NCBI RefSeq assembly: GCF_005870025.1
Contig: NZ_VATA01000032.1
Location: 1 to 64,000, forward strand
DNA: 64,000 bases
DNA from: Poseidonocella sp. HB161398
GTDB taxonomy: Bacteria > Pseudomonadota > Alphaproteobacteria > Rhodobacterales > Rhodobacteraceae
Reading direction: 5' to 3'
Shown: positions 16,951-26,889 of the stretch, one piece after another
Numbering within the stretch: the first letter of the stretch is position 1
How the letters are laid out: each line of letters opens with the position of its first letter
Position numbers and translations under genes: made by a program
The notes under the pieces: model-generated
What the model was told of the DNA's origin: nothing
The model's database searches: none
Seen by the model: only the letters and a program-made list of their open reading frames with translations

Positions 16951-18770
16951 AGCCCTGCCACTGCCCCCGTCACGCTGCGCCCGATCTTGCGGAATTCCTG
17001 CGCGATGCCGGTGCGGATATCGGCCATGCCGAGGCCCCGGCCGGCGTCGAGCGCCAGCACCTCGGCGGTGCGCACGATGTTGCGGATATGGCCGCCGGGC
17101 AGATCCACCATCGCCGCCAGGCGGTTGATCTCGGCCGCGCTCAGCCCGTGTCCCGCGCCCAGGCACATCCGCCAGATCTGGCGGCGCTCGCGCGCGGCGG
17201 GCAGCGGCACCTCGATGATCTGGTCGAGCCGCCGCGCGAAGGCCTCGTCGAAGCGGTCGCGGCCATTCGTGGTCATCACCACGATCCCGTCGAAGGCCTC
17301 GATCCGGCTGAGCAGGTAGTTGGTCTGGTTGTTGGCGAAGCGGTCCGAGCTGTCCTTCGTCTCGGTCCTGGCGCCGAACAGGCTGTCGGCCTCGTCCATC
17401 AGCAGGACGCAGTCGGCGGTCTCGGCGCGGTCGAGGATGCGCGACAGGTTCTCCTCGGTCTCGCCGATGTATTTCGACACCACGGCCGAGAGGTCGAGCT
17501 TGAAGAGCGGCAGGCCGAGGCGGGTCGCCAGCCAGGCGCAGGCATGGGTCTTGCCGGTGCCCGACGGCCCCGAAAGAAGCGCCCGCACCCCCGGCATGCG
17601 GTGCGGCGAGGGGGCGGCGCGGATATCCGGGCGGCAGCGGGCGCAGAGCAGGTCGAACTCGGCGCGCAGCGCCTCCTCGGCGGCGAAATCGGCATCGCCG
17701 ACGTCATGCGGTACCAGCGTGGCATGCGGCTCCATGTCGGCGCGCAGCTCCGCCCCCATCGCCGCGCGCAGCCCCTGCCCGGCCCGCGCGCGCGCCGCGA
17801 TCGCCCGGATCCGGTCCGGCCCGAAGCGCAGATGCGGCAGCGCCGCGGGCAAGGCCGTGCCGGGCAGCGCGGCGCGCCAGAGCGCCGCGCGGGTCTGCGG
17901 CGCCACGCCGGGCAGGTCGAGGTCGATCACGTCGAGCCCCTCGGCCTCGATCCCGCCCTCGCGCCCGGCCAGCACGATGCGCGGGCCGTGATAGCCGGGA
18001 AGCGGCGCCAGCCGCGCCCGCCGTCCCGCCTCGGTCGCGAGCTCCTGCACCGGCAGCCAGCCTGCCAGCCCGGCCGCCGCCCCGGTCCCCGGCCCCGGCG
18101 CGCCGGGCAGCTGCACCGCGCGGCGCCCGGCCGCCTCGGCTAGCGCGGCGGCGAAGAGGCGGCGGTCGGCGCGCTCGCCCTGGCGCAGCGACAGGCAGAG
18201 CGGCCCGGTCCCCAGATGCGCGAGGATCTCCGCCGCCGCCGCGCGCCAGCCATCGGGCAGCCCGGTCGCGGCGAGGATCGCGGGCCGCTCAGGCGCCAGG
18301 TCCATCGCCAGCGCCATCGCCTCCGACAGGCGGAAGGTCCGCTCGGCCTGCGGCACGCAGCCGTCATGGCCCGGCACGACGAGGCCGAGCGCGAAGGCGC
18401 GTGCCGCGAAGGCGCCCGTCCCCTCCCGTTCCAGCCCGCAGGCCGCGGCCAGCCGCGCCAGCGCGCCGATGCTCGGCCACGGTCCGAACCCCTCGCCCTG
18501 CAGGCTGCGCAGCGCCTGGCCGATGGCGGGATCGCGCTCCACCGCCTCGGCCAGCGCGACGGCAAGCAGGTCCTCGAGCCCCAGATCCGCCGAACGCGCC
18601 AGTGCCATCAGCGCCCGGTCCTCCCGGGCGGGGCGCGCGACGGCGGCATGCAGCAGCGTCCCCGGCCGCGCCGCCCCGGGCCGTCCGGCCGCGGGCAGCA
18701 GGGCCGCCAGGCCCTCGGCGACCGCATCGCAGAGCCGCGGCGCCGCGGGGATCGGCAGCGCCTCGGTCAT
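16947..18770 (-). CDS. AAA+ ATPase of the eCIS (Afp15/Pvc15-like)
   Basis: The 607-residue protein has an N-terminal winged/helical region of about 360 residues and a C-terminal AAA+ module. The Walker A is GPSGTGKTHA with K407, and the Walker B is CVLLMDEAD with D459-E460. Sensor 1 is VVMTTN, and the arginine-finger region is DEAFARRLDQIIEVPLP. Every characterised eCIS has such an ATPase (Afp15, Pvc15) near the end of the structural genes; it is thought to help assembly or cargo loading. It overlaps the genes on both sides by four bases. Confidence 0.9.
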   Translation of the reverse strand: MTEALPIPAAPRLCDAVAEGLAALLPAAGRPGAARPGTLLHAAVARPAREDRALMALARSADLGLEDLLAVALAEAVERDPAIGQALRSLQGEGFGPWPSIGALARLAAACGLEREGTGAFAARAFALGLVVPGHDGCVPQAERTFRLSEAMALAMDLAPERPAILAATGLPDGWRAAAAEILAHLGTGPLCLSLRQGERADRRLFAAALAEAAGRRAVQLPGAPGPGTGAAAGLAGWLPVQELATEAGRRARLAPLPGYHGPRIVLAGREGGIEAEGLDVIDLDLPGVAPQTRAALWRAALPGTALPAALPHLRFGPDRIRAIAARARAGQGLRAAMGAELRADMEPHATLVPHDVGDADFAAEEALRAEFDLLCARCRPDIRAAPSPHRMPGVRALLSGPSGTGKTHACAWLATRLGLPLFKLDLSAVVSKYIGETEENLSRILDRAETADCVLLMDEADSLFGARTETKDSSDRFANNQTNYLLSRIEAFDGIVVMTTNGRDRFDEAFARRLDQIIEVPLPAARERRQIWRMCLGAGHGLSAAEINRLAAMVDLPGGHIRNIVRTAEVLALDAGRGLGMADIRTGIAQEFRKIGRSVTGAVAGL

Positions 18771-20470
18771 GGCCGCCGCCCCGCGCCGCCCGCCCGGTCG
18801 TGGTCGCGCAGCTGGCTGTAGTCGTAGTGGAAGCTCACCACCCGGCCGAGCCAGGGCACCCAGCCGGGATTGAGGTCGAACCCCGCGAGGCGCACCGGCA
18901 GCCGCAGGTCGCGGGCATCATAGGTGACATCGACATGGGTGGGGGTGACGCAGATGCGGCCGGGCAGCCGCGCGAGCGGGCGCCAGCCCATCCCGGTCGC
19001 CGCCGAGACTGCGCATTGCGCCGAGAGCATCGCCCCTGTGACTGCCGAACCGCGGACCGGCCCGGCGCGGCGCAGCCCCGGCCCGCCATGGCGGCGCAGC
19101 GTGCCCGGGCGGAGCGCGCCGACGGCGAAGCCGCGCAGGCAGAGGCGCCGCCAGCCCGGCCCGCCCGGCGCGAGGCCCCAGCCCCGCCAGGCCGGCAGAA
19201 GCCGCGGATCCGGCCCCCAGCTCCTGCCAAGCGCGGGCTCTGCCGGCGGATCCCAGTCGCCGGTGCCGATCGCCGCCGTCGAGGGATCGCCCTCGCCGAG
19301 CCCCAGCCGGGCGGCGAAGCCGCGCAGGACCGGCAGGCAGAGCGGCACGCCCGCCGCCTCGGCCCGCTCGAGCCCCGCGAGCCGCATCGCCGCGAGCAGG
19401 AGCCACAGGCCGGCGACCGGGCTCTCCTCGCCGTCGAAGACCGGGCCGGGCAGGAGCTCCGCCCGGTCCGGCACCGCCGCGCGGCCCGGGTCCGTCCGGG
19501 CTACCTCGGGGACGGCCGCCCCTGCCGTGCCCTGCGACCGGGGAGCGCCCGGCGCTGGCTTGGCAGCGGCCCCGGGCCGTGTCGATGCGCGGCCGCGCCG
19601 TCGCCGGGCCGCCAGATCCGGGATCTGCCGGAGCGCCGCGGCGATCATCGGCAGCGGCATGTTCGCCGCCCGCAGCCGCAGCGCCGCGGCAGCCAGCTCG
19701 ATGCCGCCGGGTTGCGCCGCGCCGCGCAGGAGCGGCAGGACCAGCGCCTCCGCCCAGGCAGGCAGGATCGCCGCCGGCTCGGGAACGGGGGCGGCAGCAG
19801 ACGGTAGCGCCCGCCCGGGCGGGAGGCTGGACGGCGCCGCCGCCCGCGGCCGGAAGCGGTCCATGGCAGCCGCCTCGACCGCCCGCCGCGCCTCCTCTCC
19901 CGCGCAGGCGGCGAGGATCCGCCCGAGGGCGGCGGGGCCGGCCATCTCGAGGCTTTCCAGGAGCAGCTCGGGACCGCCCGGCAGATCGGCGAGGCGCCCC
20001 GCGGCCTGCGGGCCCGCGCGCGCCGCGAGCGCGGCGAAGACCGCCGCCGCGCGTTCCGCCCGGCCGCCTTCGACGGCGCCGGGAAAGGCGCGGCGCAGCG
20101 GCCAGCTGAACGGCCGGTCCGCGCAGAGGGCCCCGAGCGCCGCCGCCGCTGCCGTGACCTGGTCGGCGAAAAGCACCGCCCCGGCCGTCTCGGCCGCGGC
20201 CCCGGGCAGCGCCCGCCCCGGCGGCACGCGCAGGAGCCCGGCCTCGCAGAGGCGGCGGGCGACGAGCTGGGACAGCGCCTGGCGGGAGATGCCGCGCGGC
20301 ACCCGGCCGAGATCGAGGCGGCGCACCACCAGGAGCCCGCCGGCCTCTTCATGGGGCAGCGTGAGGGTGCGGAACGCATCCTCCAGATCCGCGCGGAACC
20401 CCGGCACCGCGTCTCGGCCGGGCGCGCGGACCGCCAGTCGGCCGACGCGGATCCGGCCCGGCGCGCCCAT
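18767..20470 (-). CDS. eCIS-associated protein of unknown function (567 aa)
   Basis: Not assigned to a family I can name. The N-terminal 60 residues contain RRLDLGRVPRGISRQALSQL. The centre is Ala/Pro/Arg-rich with a linker near 215-360. The C-terminal 80 residues contain CVTPTHVDVTYDARDLRLPV and NPGWVPWLGRVVSFHYDY, a beta-rich block that looks conserved because it escapes the surrounding low complexity. No signal peptide or membrane helix. It overlaps the ATPase gene by four bases and the 1369-residue gene by one base. It is probably part of, or needed for, the particle. Confidence 0.65.
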   Translation of the reverse strand: MGAPGRIRVGRLAVRAPGRDAVPGFRADLEDAFRTLTLPHEEAGGLLVVRRLDLGRVPRGISRQALSQLVARRLCEAGLLRVPPGRALPGAAAETAGAVLFADQVTAAAAALGALCADRPFSWPLRRAFPGAVEGGRAERAAAVFAALAARAGPQAAGRLADLPGGPELLLESLEMAGPAALGRILAACAGEEARRAVEAAAMDRFRPRAAAPSSLPPGRALPSAAAPVPEPAAILPAWAEALVLPLLRGAAQPGGIELAAAALRLRAANMPLPMIAAALRQIPDLAARRRRGRASTRPGAAAKPAPGAPRSQGTAGAAVPEVARTDPGRAAVPDRAELLPGPVFDGEESPVAGLWLLLAAMRLAGLERAEAAGVPLCLPVLRGFAARLGLGEGDPSTAAIGTGDWDPPAEPALGRSWGPDPRLLPAWRGWGLAPGGPGWRRLCLRGFAVGALRPGTLRRHGGPGLRRAGPVRGSAVTGAMLSAQCAVSAATGMGWRPLARLPGRICVTPTHVDVTYDARDLRLPVRLAGFDLNPGWVPWLGRVVSFHYDYSQLRDHDRAGGAGRRP

Positions 20471-23400
20471 CAGACGCCGACCTTTGACCGGGCGGCGGGA
20501 TCGAAGACGGCGAATTCATGCACGCTCGTCACCCGGGTGACACCGGCCGCGACCTCGATCATCTCCACCTTGGCCATCGTGCCGGAGAGGTCGCGCACGA
20601 CGCCCCGCGCCTGCACGGCGCCGGCCTCGAGCACGGCGACCTGCATGCCGATCACCGGCGTGCCGCGGCGGATCACCAGGTCGATCGCCGCGCCCTTGCC
20701 GACCGCCTGGTCGCGCTCCAGCCGCGCGGTCACGATCTCGGCCACCGGCGCGTGCGAGGCCAGCAGGACCGCCACCCGCACCAGATCCGACATCAGCGCC
20801 TGCGCCTCGGCGACGCCGCTGTCCATCCGGCCGAAAAGCCAGTCGTTGAGGCGGATCAGCTTCTTGCGCAGCTCCCAGTCGATCCGGTCCCAGCTGGGCA
20901 GCCGGACCAGCGAGGCCAGCGAGACCTTGGCGTCGAAGACCGACAGGTGCTGCGCCCAGATCAGCCGCAGGGCCGGCGGCACCTGGCGGAAGAGCTCGGT
21001 CTCGGCCGCGATCACCCGCTCGATCTGGCCGACTTCTTCCAGCGCCAGCTTCGCGACCTTCGGCTGCTCGCCCGCCTCGATGATGTCGTTCAGCGACAGG
21101 TCGGCCAGGGCACGGCGGCGGCGGTCCGCCCAGCTCGCCCTGGACAGCGCGTCGAGATCGAGCGCGCTGCGGGCCTTGAGCATGTTGAGCATCATCCCGC
21201 GATAGCCGGTCAGCACCGAGGACATCGCCGCATAGGCCGGCGAGGCCGCCCGGCCGCGCCCGGTCTCGCTGCGCGCGCGGCCCTGCATCACGCTGTACTT
21301 GGAATAGGCGCGCATCCGCAGGTTCGAGTAGAGATGGTCGAGATAGTAGGGATAGCGGAACTCGGCGGCGAGTTCCGGCGAGGCGGTGAACCAGCCGATC
21401 GGCATCTCGCGCAGCACCGCCAGCATCTCGGCCAGTTCGCGCGGCACGTCGGCGGGCTGCCGCAGGCTGGAGGGCAGCGGGTCCTCGAAGGCGCCCGGCA
21501 GGCGCAGGCCCAGCGTGTCGCCCTGGCGATGGGCGCGCAGGACGCGCGGCCGGGCGTAGGCGACGTACTTGACGCTCTCGGCGAGGATCCGCGCCCGCTC
21601 GGCCTCCAGCGCATCGAGCCGCGCGTTCTCCTCGGCGATCAGGCTGAGCGCGACGCGCAGGTCGTGCCGCGCCTCGTCGAGATCCTGGTCGGCGATGGCA
21701 AGCGCCTCTTCCCAGCGGGTCTGGATGGCGGCGAAGCCCGGGATCGCGGCCTCGACGCTGTCGACCACCGCCGCGACCGCGCCGATCCGCGCCTCGACCA
21801 CGCGCAGGAAGGAGACGACATTCTCCAACGTGTTGATTGCCGATTGCAGATAGGCGCTCTCGTCGTCGCCCTCGCTGTCCTGGCCGCCGGTCGCGACCGG
21901 ATCGGGATCGAGCTGCTTGGCAAGGACCAGCGCGGCGAGCACCGGCAGGTCGATCGGCGCGGGACGGGCGCGCAGCTGGGCGGCAAAGCGGCTCTGGCGC
22001 GTCAGCTCGGGACCGGCGGTGCCGGAGGTGACGGCCGCCTCGGGCAGCACGACGAATTCCCAGTTGCGATCATCCTCGACGCCCTGCAGCACCTGGCGGA
22101 ACCCCGAGGTCATCTGGTCGATCTCATCCTCCGCATAGCCCGCCGCACGCGCGGCGCCGAGGACGCTGGCCCGCGGCAGCAGCACCGCGTTGCGCGCCGA
22201 GGTCAGCGGCACTTCGAGCCCGGCGGTCGAGATCTCCAGCCCCTGGATGCGGCGGATCACGTCGGCCTTGATCCGCACCGCCGAGGCCTTGGCATTGAGC
22301 GACGCGCTGCGCTTCAGCCGGTCGGCGATGGTGACGGTGCGCACCTCGCGGATCTCGCCCGGCAGCGGGGCCGAGCGGGTGATGCCGATCCGCTTCGACT
22401 TGGCATCGGCCAGGAGCGCGTCATCGACCAGCCCGGCGCGGGTCTCGTCCACCAGCGTCTTGATCTGGGTGGTGTTGCCCGACAGGTAGGTGTCGCCGAC
22501 GGAGATGGCCTTGCCGAAGCTGAGCGTCGCCTGGGTGTCGGTGAAGCCGGTGATCGCGGTCGCCCGCAGCAGGTCCGTCCCCGAGGTCCCGCCGGTGCGC
22601 AGCGGCGCGGACTCGATCGTGCCGGGGATCAGCGTGACCTGCCCGCCGGTGACGGCGGTCTCCCGCGCGATGGCGAAGCTCGGCTCCGGCGCGGCCGCCA
22701 GCTCCCGGGGCACGCCGCCGGTCAAGCGCATCTCGTGCAGCGCGATCGTCAGGCCGTCATCGGCGCTGCGCAGGGCGAAGCTGTCCGAGGCGGTCCTGAC
22801 ATTGGCCGCCACCGTCTCAGCGGTTTCCGCCGCGGCTTCGACGATCACGCCGCCGCCGCTGCCGTCGCCGCCCGTGCCGTCTCCGGCCGCCGTGCGGGTG
22901 GCGAGGAAGCTGGCGCGCAGGCCCTGCGAGAGCGCGTAGTTGCTCGAGCCCTTGGCCAGGCCCGCGAGGACCGGGAAGGTGGCGAGCTTTGTCGCCTCCT
23001 CGTTGTCGAGCATGATCTGGCGCAGCCGGTAGATCTCCGCCTGGACCTGGCTGAAGGCGAAATCGACGACGTCATTGCCCAGATCCAGCGCGGCGCGCAT
23101 CCGCCGGACGAAGGGCGTGATGCCATAGTCCACGGCAAGATCGTCCAGCCCGGCGGGATCGACCATCGCCCGCTGCGGCGCGGTGAAGAGCGTCTCGGGC
23201 AGCTCGCCATGCACGCGCGCCAGCGCCTCGGCGGCGTCCTCGCCATGGGGGTCCGGCATCTGCGGATCGACCGTGGCGAATTCCGCCTCGCCGCTGACAG
23301 GGTCGTCCCCGGACAGGGTGAAATCGGTGACCGCGCCCGATCCGCCGATCGCGCCCTGCACCTGCGGCGCCATCGCCCGCAGCGCCTCGCGGGGGGCGCG

Positions 23401-24579
23401 CATGTCGGCCACGCGGCCCTGCAGCGTCGCCTCGATTTCGGCGAAGCCCCGCTCGCCGGGCGGTTCCAGCAGGTCGGGGGCATAGAGATGGTCCGGCACC
23501 GGCACCAGCCATTTGACATGGTCGCGCGCCCGCGAGGTGTCATAGGGCGCCAGCTTGCGCGCCGCCTCGAGCGCGGCCTCGAGCTGGCTGGCCGGGATCG
23601 GCGCCTGCGCCTGGCCCCAGGTCGCCGGGAAGAAGGAGCCGCTGTCCCAGGCCTTGCGCGGCAGCAGCCCGGCGGGCGGCAGGTGGCGCAGGAAGGCATG
23701 GCCCGCCGCGCCGTCCCAGCCCGCGCGGCGCGTCGCGATGGCGGTCTCCTCGACCAGCCCCTCGAGGCGGCTCTGGCGCAGCGCGTCGAACGGGTCGATC
23801 CGCAGGTTGGGCAGCATCCCGCCGCGGCGCGCGACCGCCGCGTGATGGACCCAGGCGATGCGGCCGTCGGGCTCGACGAACATCATGGCGAGGCCGGTGC
23901 CGAAGGCCGCCCAGGGCAGCTCCTGCGCCGGATCGGCCTCGATCGCGCGCAGCGCCTCGGCGGCGACATTGGCGGCATAGGCGGGATCGCCGCCGGCCAG
24001 GCTGTCCTCCAGCGAGGTCCAGCTCAGCCGCAGCCCGTCGCGGATGACGATGTCGATATAGGGCGCGGCGGCGGCATCCGGCGGACAGGGATCGGCGAAG
24101 CCGCCGAGCGGGCTCGCCTCTGGCGGCAGCACCTCGGCTTCGGTCGCCACCGGTTCGGCGACGAGCACCACGAGCCCGCGCGGCAGACCGGCCTCGTCCG
24201 CGACCGACCCGGTCGGCGGCAGGTCGTCGAGCCGCACCGTCTGCGGCTGGCGCAGGATCACGTCCTGGCCCATCGGCGTGATGGCGCGGCCCGGCGACAG
24301 CTCGAAGAGGCCCGGCGCCTCCGGCTCGCCGTCGCGGCCGTTCACCGCGCCGATGGCCAGCCCCGCGACGATGCCCGGCGCCAGGCGGCGCCCGGCCAGG
24401 CCCAGCCGCGCCTCGCTCCAGCCCTGCTCGACCGCCATCGCCGAGCGGGTGATCGTCCGCCCGGTCGTGTAGCGCAGGCGCTGCAGCGCGCAGTCGCCCG
24501 CGACCTGCCGCGCCCGCGCCGGGCTGAGCGCCAGAAGGGATGTCAGGATCCCCTGCGGATCCTTGAGCAGGAGCGTCAT
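20470..24579 (-). CDS. Large eCIS protein, third member of a three-gene module family (1369 aa)
   Basis: The N-terminus (about 30-110) carries RRLAPGIVAGLAIG followed by FELSPGRAITPMGQDVIL, the same order of elements (G-V-x-G-L, then a beta strand ending PGxAI...G) as in the next two upstream genes. The middle (about 400-800) is beta-rich. Residues about 880-1100 are strongly helical and coiled-coil-like (runs such as EEALAIADQDLDEARHDLR), and the C-terminal 120 residues are beta-rich again. No signal peptide or membrane helix. It could be a baseplate extension, fibre-like or length-determining component; no recognisable Afp13 fibre or Afp14 tape measure occurs elsewhere in the operon. The start overlaps the previous stop by four bases. 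Confidence 0.65.
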   Translation of the reverse strand: MTLLLKDPQGILTSLLALSPARARQVAGDCALQRLRYTTGRTITRSAMAVEQGWSEARLGLAGRRLAPGIVAGLAIGAVNGRDGEPEAPGLFELSPGRAITPMGQDVILRQPQTVRLDDLPPTGSVADEAGLPRGLVVLVAEPVATEAEVLPPEASPLGGFADPCPPDAAAAPYIDIVIRDGLRLSWTSLEDSLAGGDPAYAANVAAEALRAIEADPAQELPWAAFGTGLAMMFVEPDGRIAWVHHAAVARRGGMLPNLRIDPFDALRQSRLEGLVEETAIATRRAGWDGAAGHAFLRHLPPAGLLPRKAWDSGSFFPATWGQAQAPIPASQLEAALEAARKLAPYDTSRARDHVKWLVPVPDHLYAPDLLEPPGERGFAEIEATLQGRVADMRAPREALRAMAPQVQGAIGGSGAVTDFTLSGDDPVSGEAEFATVDPQMPDPHGEDAAEALARVHGELPETLFTAPQRAMVDPAGLDDLAVDYGITPFVRRMRAALDLGNDVVDFAFSQVQAEIYRLRQIMLDNEEATKLATFPVLAGLAKGSSNYALSQGLRASFLATRTAAGDGTGGDGSGGGVIVEAAAETAETVAANVRTASDSFALRSADDGLTIALHEMRLTGGVPRELAAAPEPSFAIARETAVTGGQVTLIPGTIESAPLRTGGTSGTDLLRATAITGFTDTQATLSFGKAISVGDTYLSGNTTQIKTLVDETRAGLVDDALLADAKSKRIGITRSAPLPGEIREVRTVTIADRLKRSASLNAKASAVRIKADVIRRIQGLEISTAGLEVPLTSARNAVLLPRASVLGAARAAGYAEDEIDQMTSGFRQVLQGVEDDRNWEFVVLPEAAVTSGTAGPELTRQSRFAAQLRARPAPIDLPVLAALVLAKQLDPDPVATGGQDSEGDDESAYLQSAINTLENVVSFLRVVEARIGAVAAVVDSVEAAIPGFAAIQTRWEEALAIADQDLDEARHDLRVALSLIAEENARLDALEAERARILAESVKYVAYARPRVLRAHRQGDTLGLRLPGAFEDPLPSSLRQPADVPRELAEMLAVLREMPIGWFTASPELAAEFRYPYYLDHLYSNLRMRAYSKYSVMQGRARSETGRGRAASPAYAAMSSVLTGYRGMMLNMLKARSALDLDALSRASWADRRRRALADLSLNDIIEAGEQPKVAKLALEEVGQIERVIAAETELFRQVPPALRLIWAQHLSVFDAKVSLASLVRLPSWDRIDWELRKKLIRLNDWLFGRMDSGVAEAQALMSDLVRVAVLLASHAPVAEIVTARLERDQAVGKGAAIDLVIRRGTPVIGMQVAVLEAGAVQARGVVRDLSGTMAKVEMIEVAAGVTRVTSVHEFAVFDPAARSKVGV

Positions 24580-26885
24580 TGGAGGTCTCCCAGAAGCTGT
24601 CCGAGCGACCGCTGCGCCGCGGCCCGGGCGTCGGCCGCGGCCAGTCCCAGGGCGGCGGTCATCCGCTCCATATGCGCCAGGACCCGGTCGGCGGCCGGGA
24701 TGCGGTCGCCGGAGAAGAGCTCCAGCAGCTCCGCCATGCGGCCGGTGGAGACGACCAGCCCGCGCCGCGCCTGGGTCTCGATGGCGGCGGGATCGGCCGA
24801 GCGGTAGCTGAGCGGCAGCCCGAGCTCGCGGCTGATCTCCAGCACGCGGCCGAGCTCACGGGGATCGCGCGGCTCGCGCAGCAGCACCGGGCCGCCGCCG
24901 CGCGCGAGGATCGCCGCGGCCTCCTCGTCGGGCCGCTCGAGGATGCGCAGGAGCCGCTGGACGCTCTCCGCCGCCGCGGCGGGAAGCAGCGCCTCTGCGG
25001 GGGCCCGCATCGCGACGCCGCCATTGAGCGCCCGCTGCAGGCCCGCCGCCACCGCGACCTCCTGCGTGCGGGTCGCGAAGCGCGGGATGCCGATCTCGAC
25101 CGGCCCGCCGGTCAGCAGCGCCTCGACCCGCGTCAGCCCGCCGGCCAGGTTGGACCGGGCATAGATCTGCAGGATCTGCTGGGCGGCCGCGCGGTCAAGC
25201 CCGCGGGAGACCGCCTCGGTCAGGATATGGGTGGCGGCCAGCGGACTGCCGCCGGCGACCGCGTGCAGCAGCGCGCGGTTGTACATCGCCAGCGTGCCGA
25301 TCTCCGCCGCCGTCTCCGGCAGGGCGATCCGGCCATGCAGCATGTCGAGCCCCCAGGGCGCCAGCAGGTCCGAAAGCCCCGCGCTGTCCTGGCCGAGGAC
25401 GCTCTGCGACAGCTCGACCGCGGCGGCCTCGTCGGTTGCCGGCGCCTCCGGGGTCTCGGGCGTCTCGGGGATTTCCGGCGTCTCCGGGGTGTCCGGCAGC
25501 TCGGGCAGCGCGACCTGGTAGGCATAGGCCTCTCCGGCCAGCGCGTCGGTGCGCAGGAACTGCCGCCGCCGCGCATACCAAAGGGTCTGGCGCGACGAGA
25601 GCAGCGCCAGCCATTCGGCATTCACGGTCGGATCGATCAGATCCGCATCCTCCTCCTGCGCCAGCAGCGCGTCGATCAGCGCCGCCGGGCTCTGCGCGCG
25701 GCCGCCCAGCGGCGCGGCAGGGGCGAGCGTCAGCTCGGCCTGGGCGATCTCGGTCGGCGTCGCGGCCCAGTCCTCGCGCGGGACCGGCACGATGAAAGTG
25801 ACCGGCGTCTGCTCCAGCGCCTCGCGCGAGGCGCCGAGATCGAGTGGCGGCAGCGTCAGGCTCTCCTCCAGCAGCTGGGCGATCTCGTCCTCGGGCAGCG
25901 CCACCAGCTCCACCGGCACTGAGGCCGGCAGCCAGTTCTGGCTGAGCACCGGCGCCAGCCCCGGCGCGGGCAGGCGCGGCGCGACGCAGGCGGTCGGCAT
26001 CCGGCCCATCGCCGGCAGGACGGAAAAGCGCGAGGACGCGGCGAAGGCCATGTCGGGACTGCCGGCGATCATCTCGCCGATCAGCGCATCGTACTGGCGG
26101 TGATGGGCGATCGCCCGCGCCGTGTCGACGACCCCCAGCCCGAAGGCATCCGCGCGCGCCGCGCCCGCATCGCGCCGCGCCAGGTGCATGTCGAGCCAGA
26201 CCAGCACGTTGCTGTCGAGCTCCATCATCGCCAGCGGCAGGCTGGTCGGCGGCAGATCGGGCCCCTTGCCGTCGAAAAAGACCCGCTGGGCGGCCCGGGC
26301 GCGCCGCATCTCGGGCGAGCCGCCGCCGGTGTTCAGCGTGAAGGGCACCAGCGTGAACAGCACCGCCTCGTTGACCACGCTGTCCTCCAGCTTGCGCTGC
26401 CCGGCCGCGCTGGTGGCGTAGTTGGCCACCGGGTTGGAGGAGTACTCCACCGGCACCGCGCAGAGCACGAAGATCCCGCTGCGGCTCTCGGCGACCAGCT
26501 TGAGGCTCTCTTCCAGCCCGGCGGCGGCGGTCAGCTGCTTCTGCTGGCTGATGTCGCCGAGCTGGATCGTGATCTCCTGGTGCAGCACGATGCTCTCGCC
26601 GCCGCCGCCGATGCCGAGCCCCGGCGAGACGGCAAGCCCCGAGCTGCCGCCCGGTGCCGGGCGCACCTCGAGCCCCGAGACGACGCCCTTGCCGATCGCC
26701 TGGCCCATGTCGCCCTGGCGGGCGATCATGTAGGACTGGTCGCGGTTGAAATGCTGGGCGGTGACGAACATGCCCTCGGACCAGCGGGTGCGCTCGCGCA
26801 GCTGGTCGACCAGCACCGCGCCCGGCGGCAGCTGGCCGGGATCGATCAGGGTGCGGCGAAGGTCCTGCGGCGACAAGGTCGGCAT
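24576..26885 (-). CDS. eCIS protein, second member of a three-gene module family (769 aa)
   Basis: The N-terminal 120 residues contain MFVTAQHFNRDQSYMIARQ, then GKGVVSGLEVRPAP and LAVSPGLGIGGGGESIVL, the same module as in the flanking genes. After a helical middle there is a repetitive linker of TPE/IPE units (about residues 462-482) and a helical C-terminal third. No signal peptide or membrane segment. A GGAG Shine-Dalgarno lies upstream of the ATG, one of the few in the operon not buried in the gene before. Likely a structural or peripheral baseplate protein. The family was not identified by name. Confidence 0.65.
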   Translation of the reverse strand: MPTLSPQDLRRTLIDPGQLPPGAVLVDQLRERTRWSEGMFVTAQHFNRDQSYMIARQGDMGQAIGKGVVSGLEVRPAPGGSSGLAVSPGLGIGGGGESIVLHQEITIQLGDISQQKQLTAAAGLEESLKLVAESRSGIFVLCAVPVEYSSNPVANYATSAAGQRKLEDSVVNEAVLFTLVPFTLNTGGGSPEMRRARAAQRVFFDGKGPDLPPTSLPLAMMELDSNVLVWLDMHLARRDAGAARADAFGLGVVDTARAIAHHRQYDALIGEMIAGSPDMAFAASSRFSVLPAMGRMPTACVAPRLPAPGLAPVLSQNWLPASVPVELVALPEDEIAQLLEESLTLPPLDLGASREALEQTPVTFIVPVPREDWAATPTEIAQAELTLAPAAPLGGRAQSPAALIDALLAQEEDADLIDPTVNAEWLALLSSRQTLWYARRRQFLRTDALAGEAYAYQVALPELPDTPETPEIPETPETPEAPATDEAAAVELSQSVLGQDSAGLSDLLAPWGLDMLHGRIALPETAAEIGTLAMYNRALLHAVAGGSPLAATHILTEAVSRGLDRAAAQQILQIYARSNLAGGLTRVEALLTGGPVEIGIPRFATRTQEVAVAAGLQRALNGGVAMRAPAEALLPAAAAESVQRLLRILERPDEEAAAILARGGGPVLLREPRDPRELGRVLEISRELGLPLSYRSADPAAIETQARRGLVVSTGRMAELLELFSGDRIPAADRVLAHMERMTAALGLAAADARAAAQRSLGQLLGDLQ
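25438..25500 (-). repeat. In-frame repeat coding Thr-Pro-Glu / Ile-Pro-Glu units
   Basis: Imperfect copies of a 9-base unit encode (T/I)PE-type triplets, giving a stiff acidic Pro-rich linker between the N-terminal two thirds and the C-terminal helical part of the 769-residue protein. Confidence 0.7.
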
Positions 26886-26889
26886 GGCG

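Noticed and set aside
7684-17319. A 3211-residue open frame on the plus strand across the giant gene
   Set aside because: It is antisense to the 3203-residue gene, the 318-residue gene and part of the ATPase gene. Its product is Arg/Gln/Gly/Leu-rich with no motif and it crosses gene boundaries; it is open because stop codons are rare in this GC-rich DNA.
20518-24807. A 1429-residue plus-strand open frame
   Set aside because: It lies antisense to the 1369-residue eCIS gene and runs past its end. The composition is that of a shadow frame (His/Gln/Arg-rich) without conserved segments.
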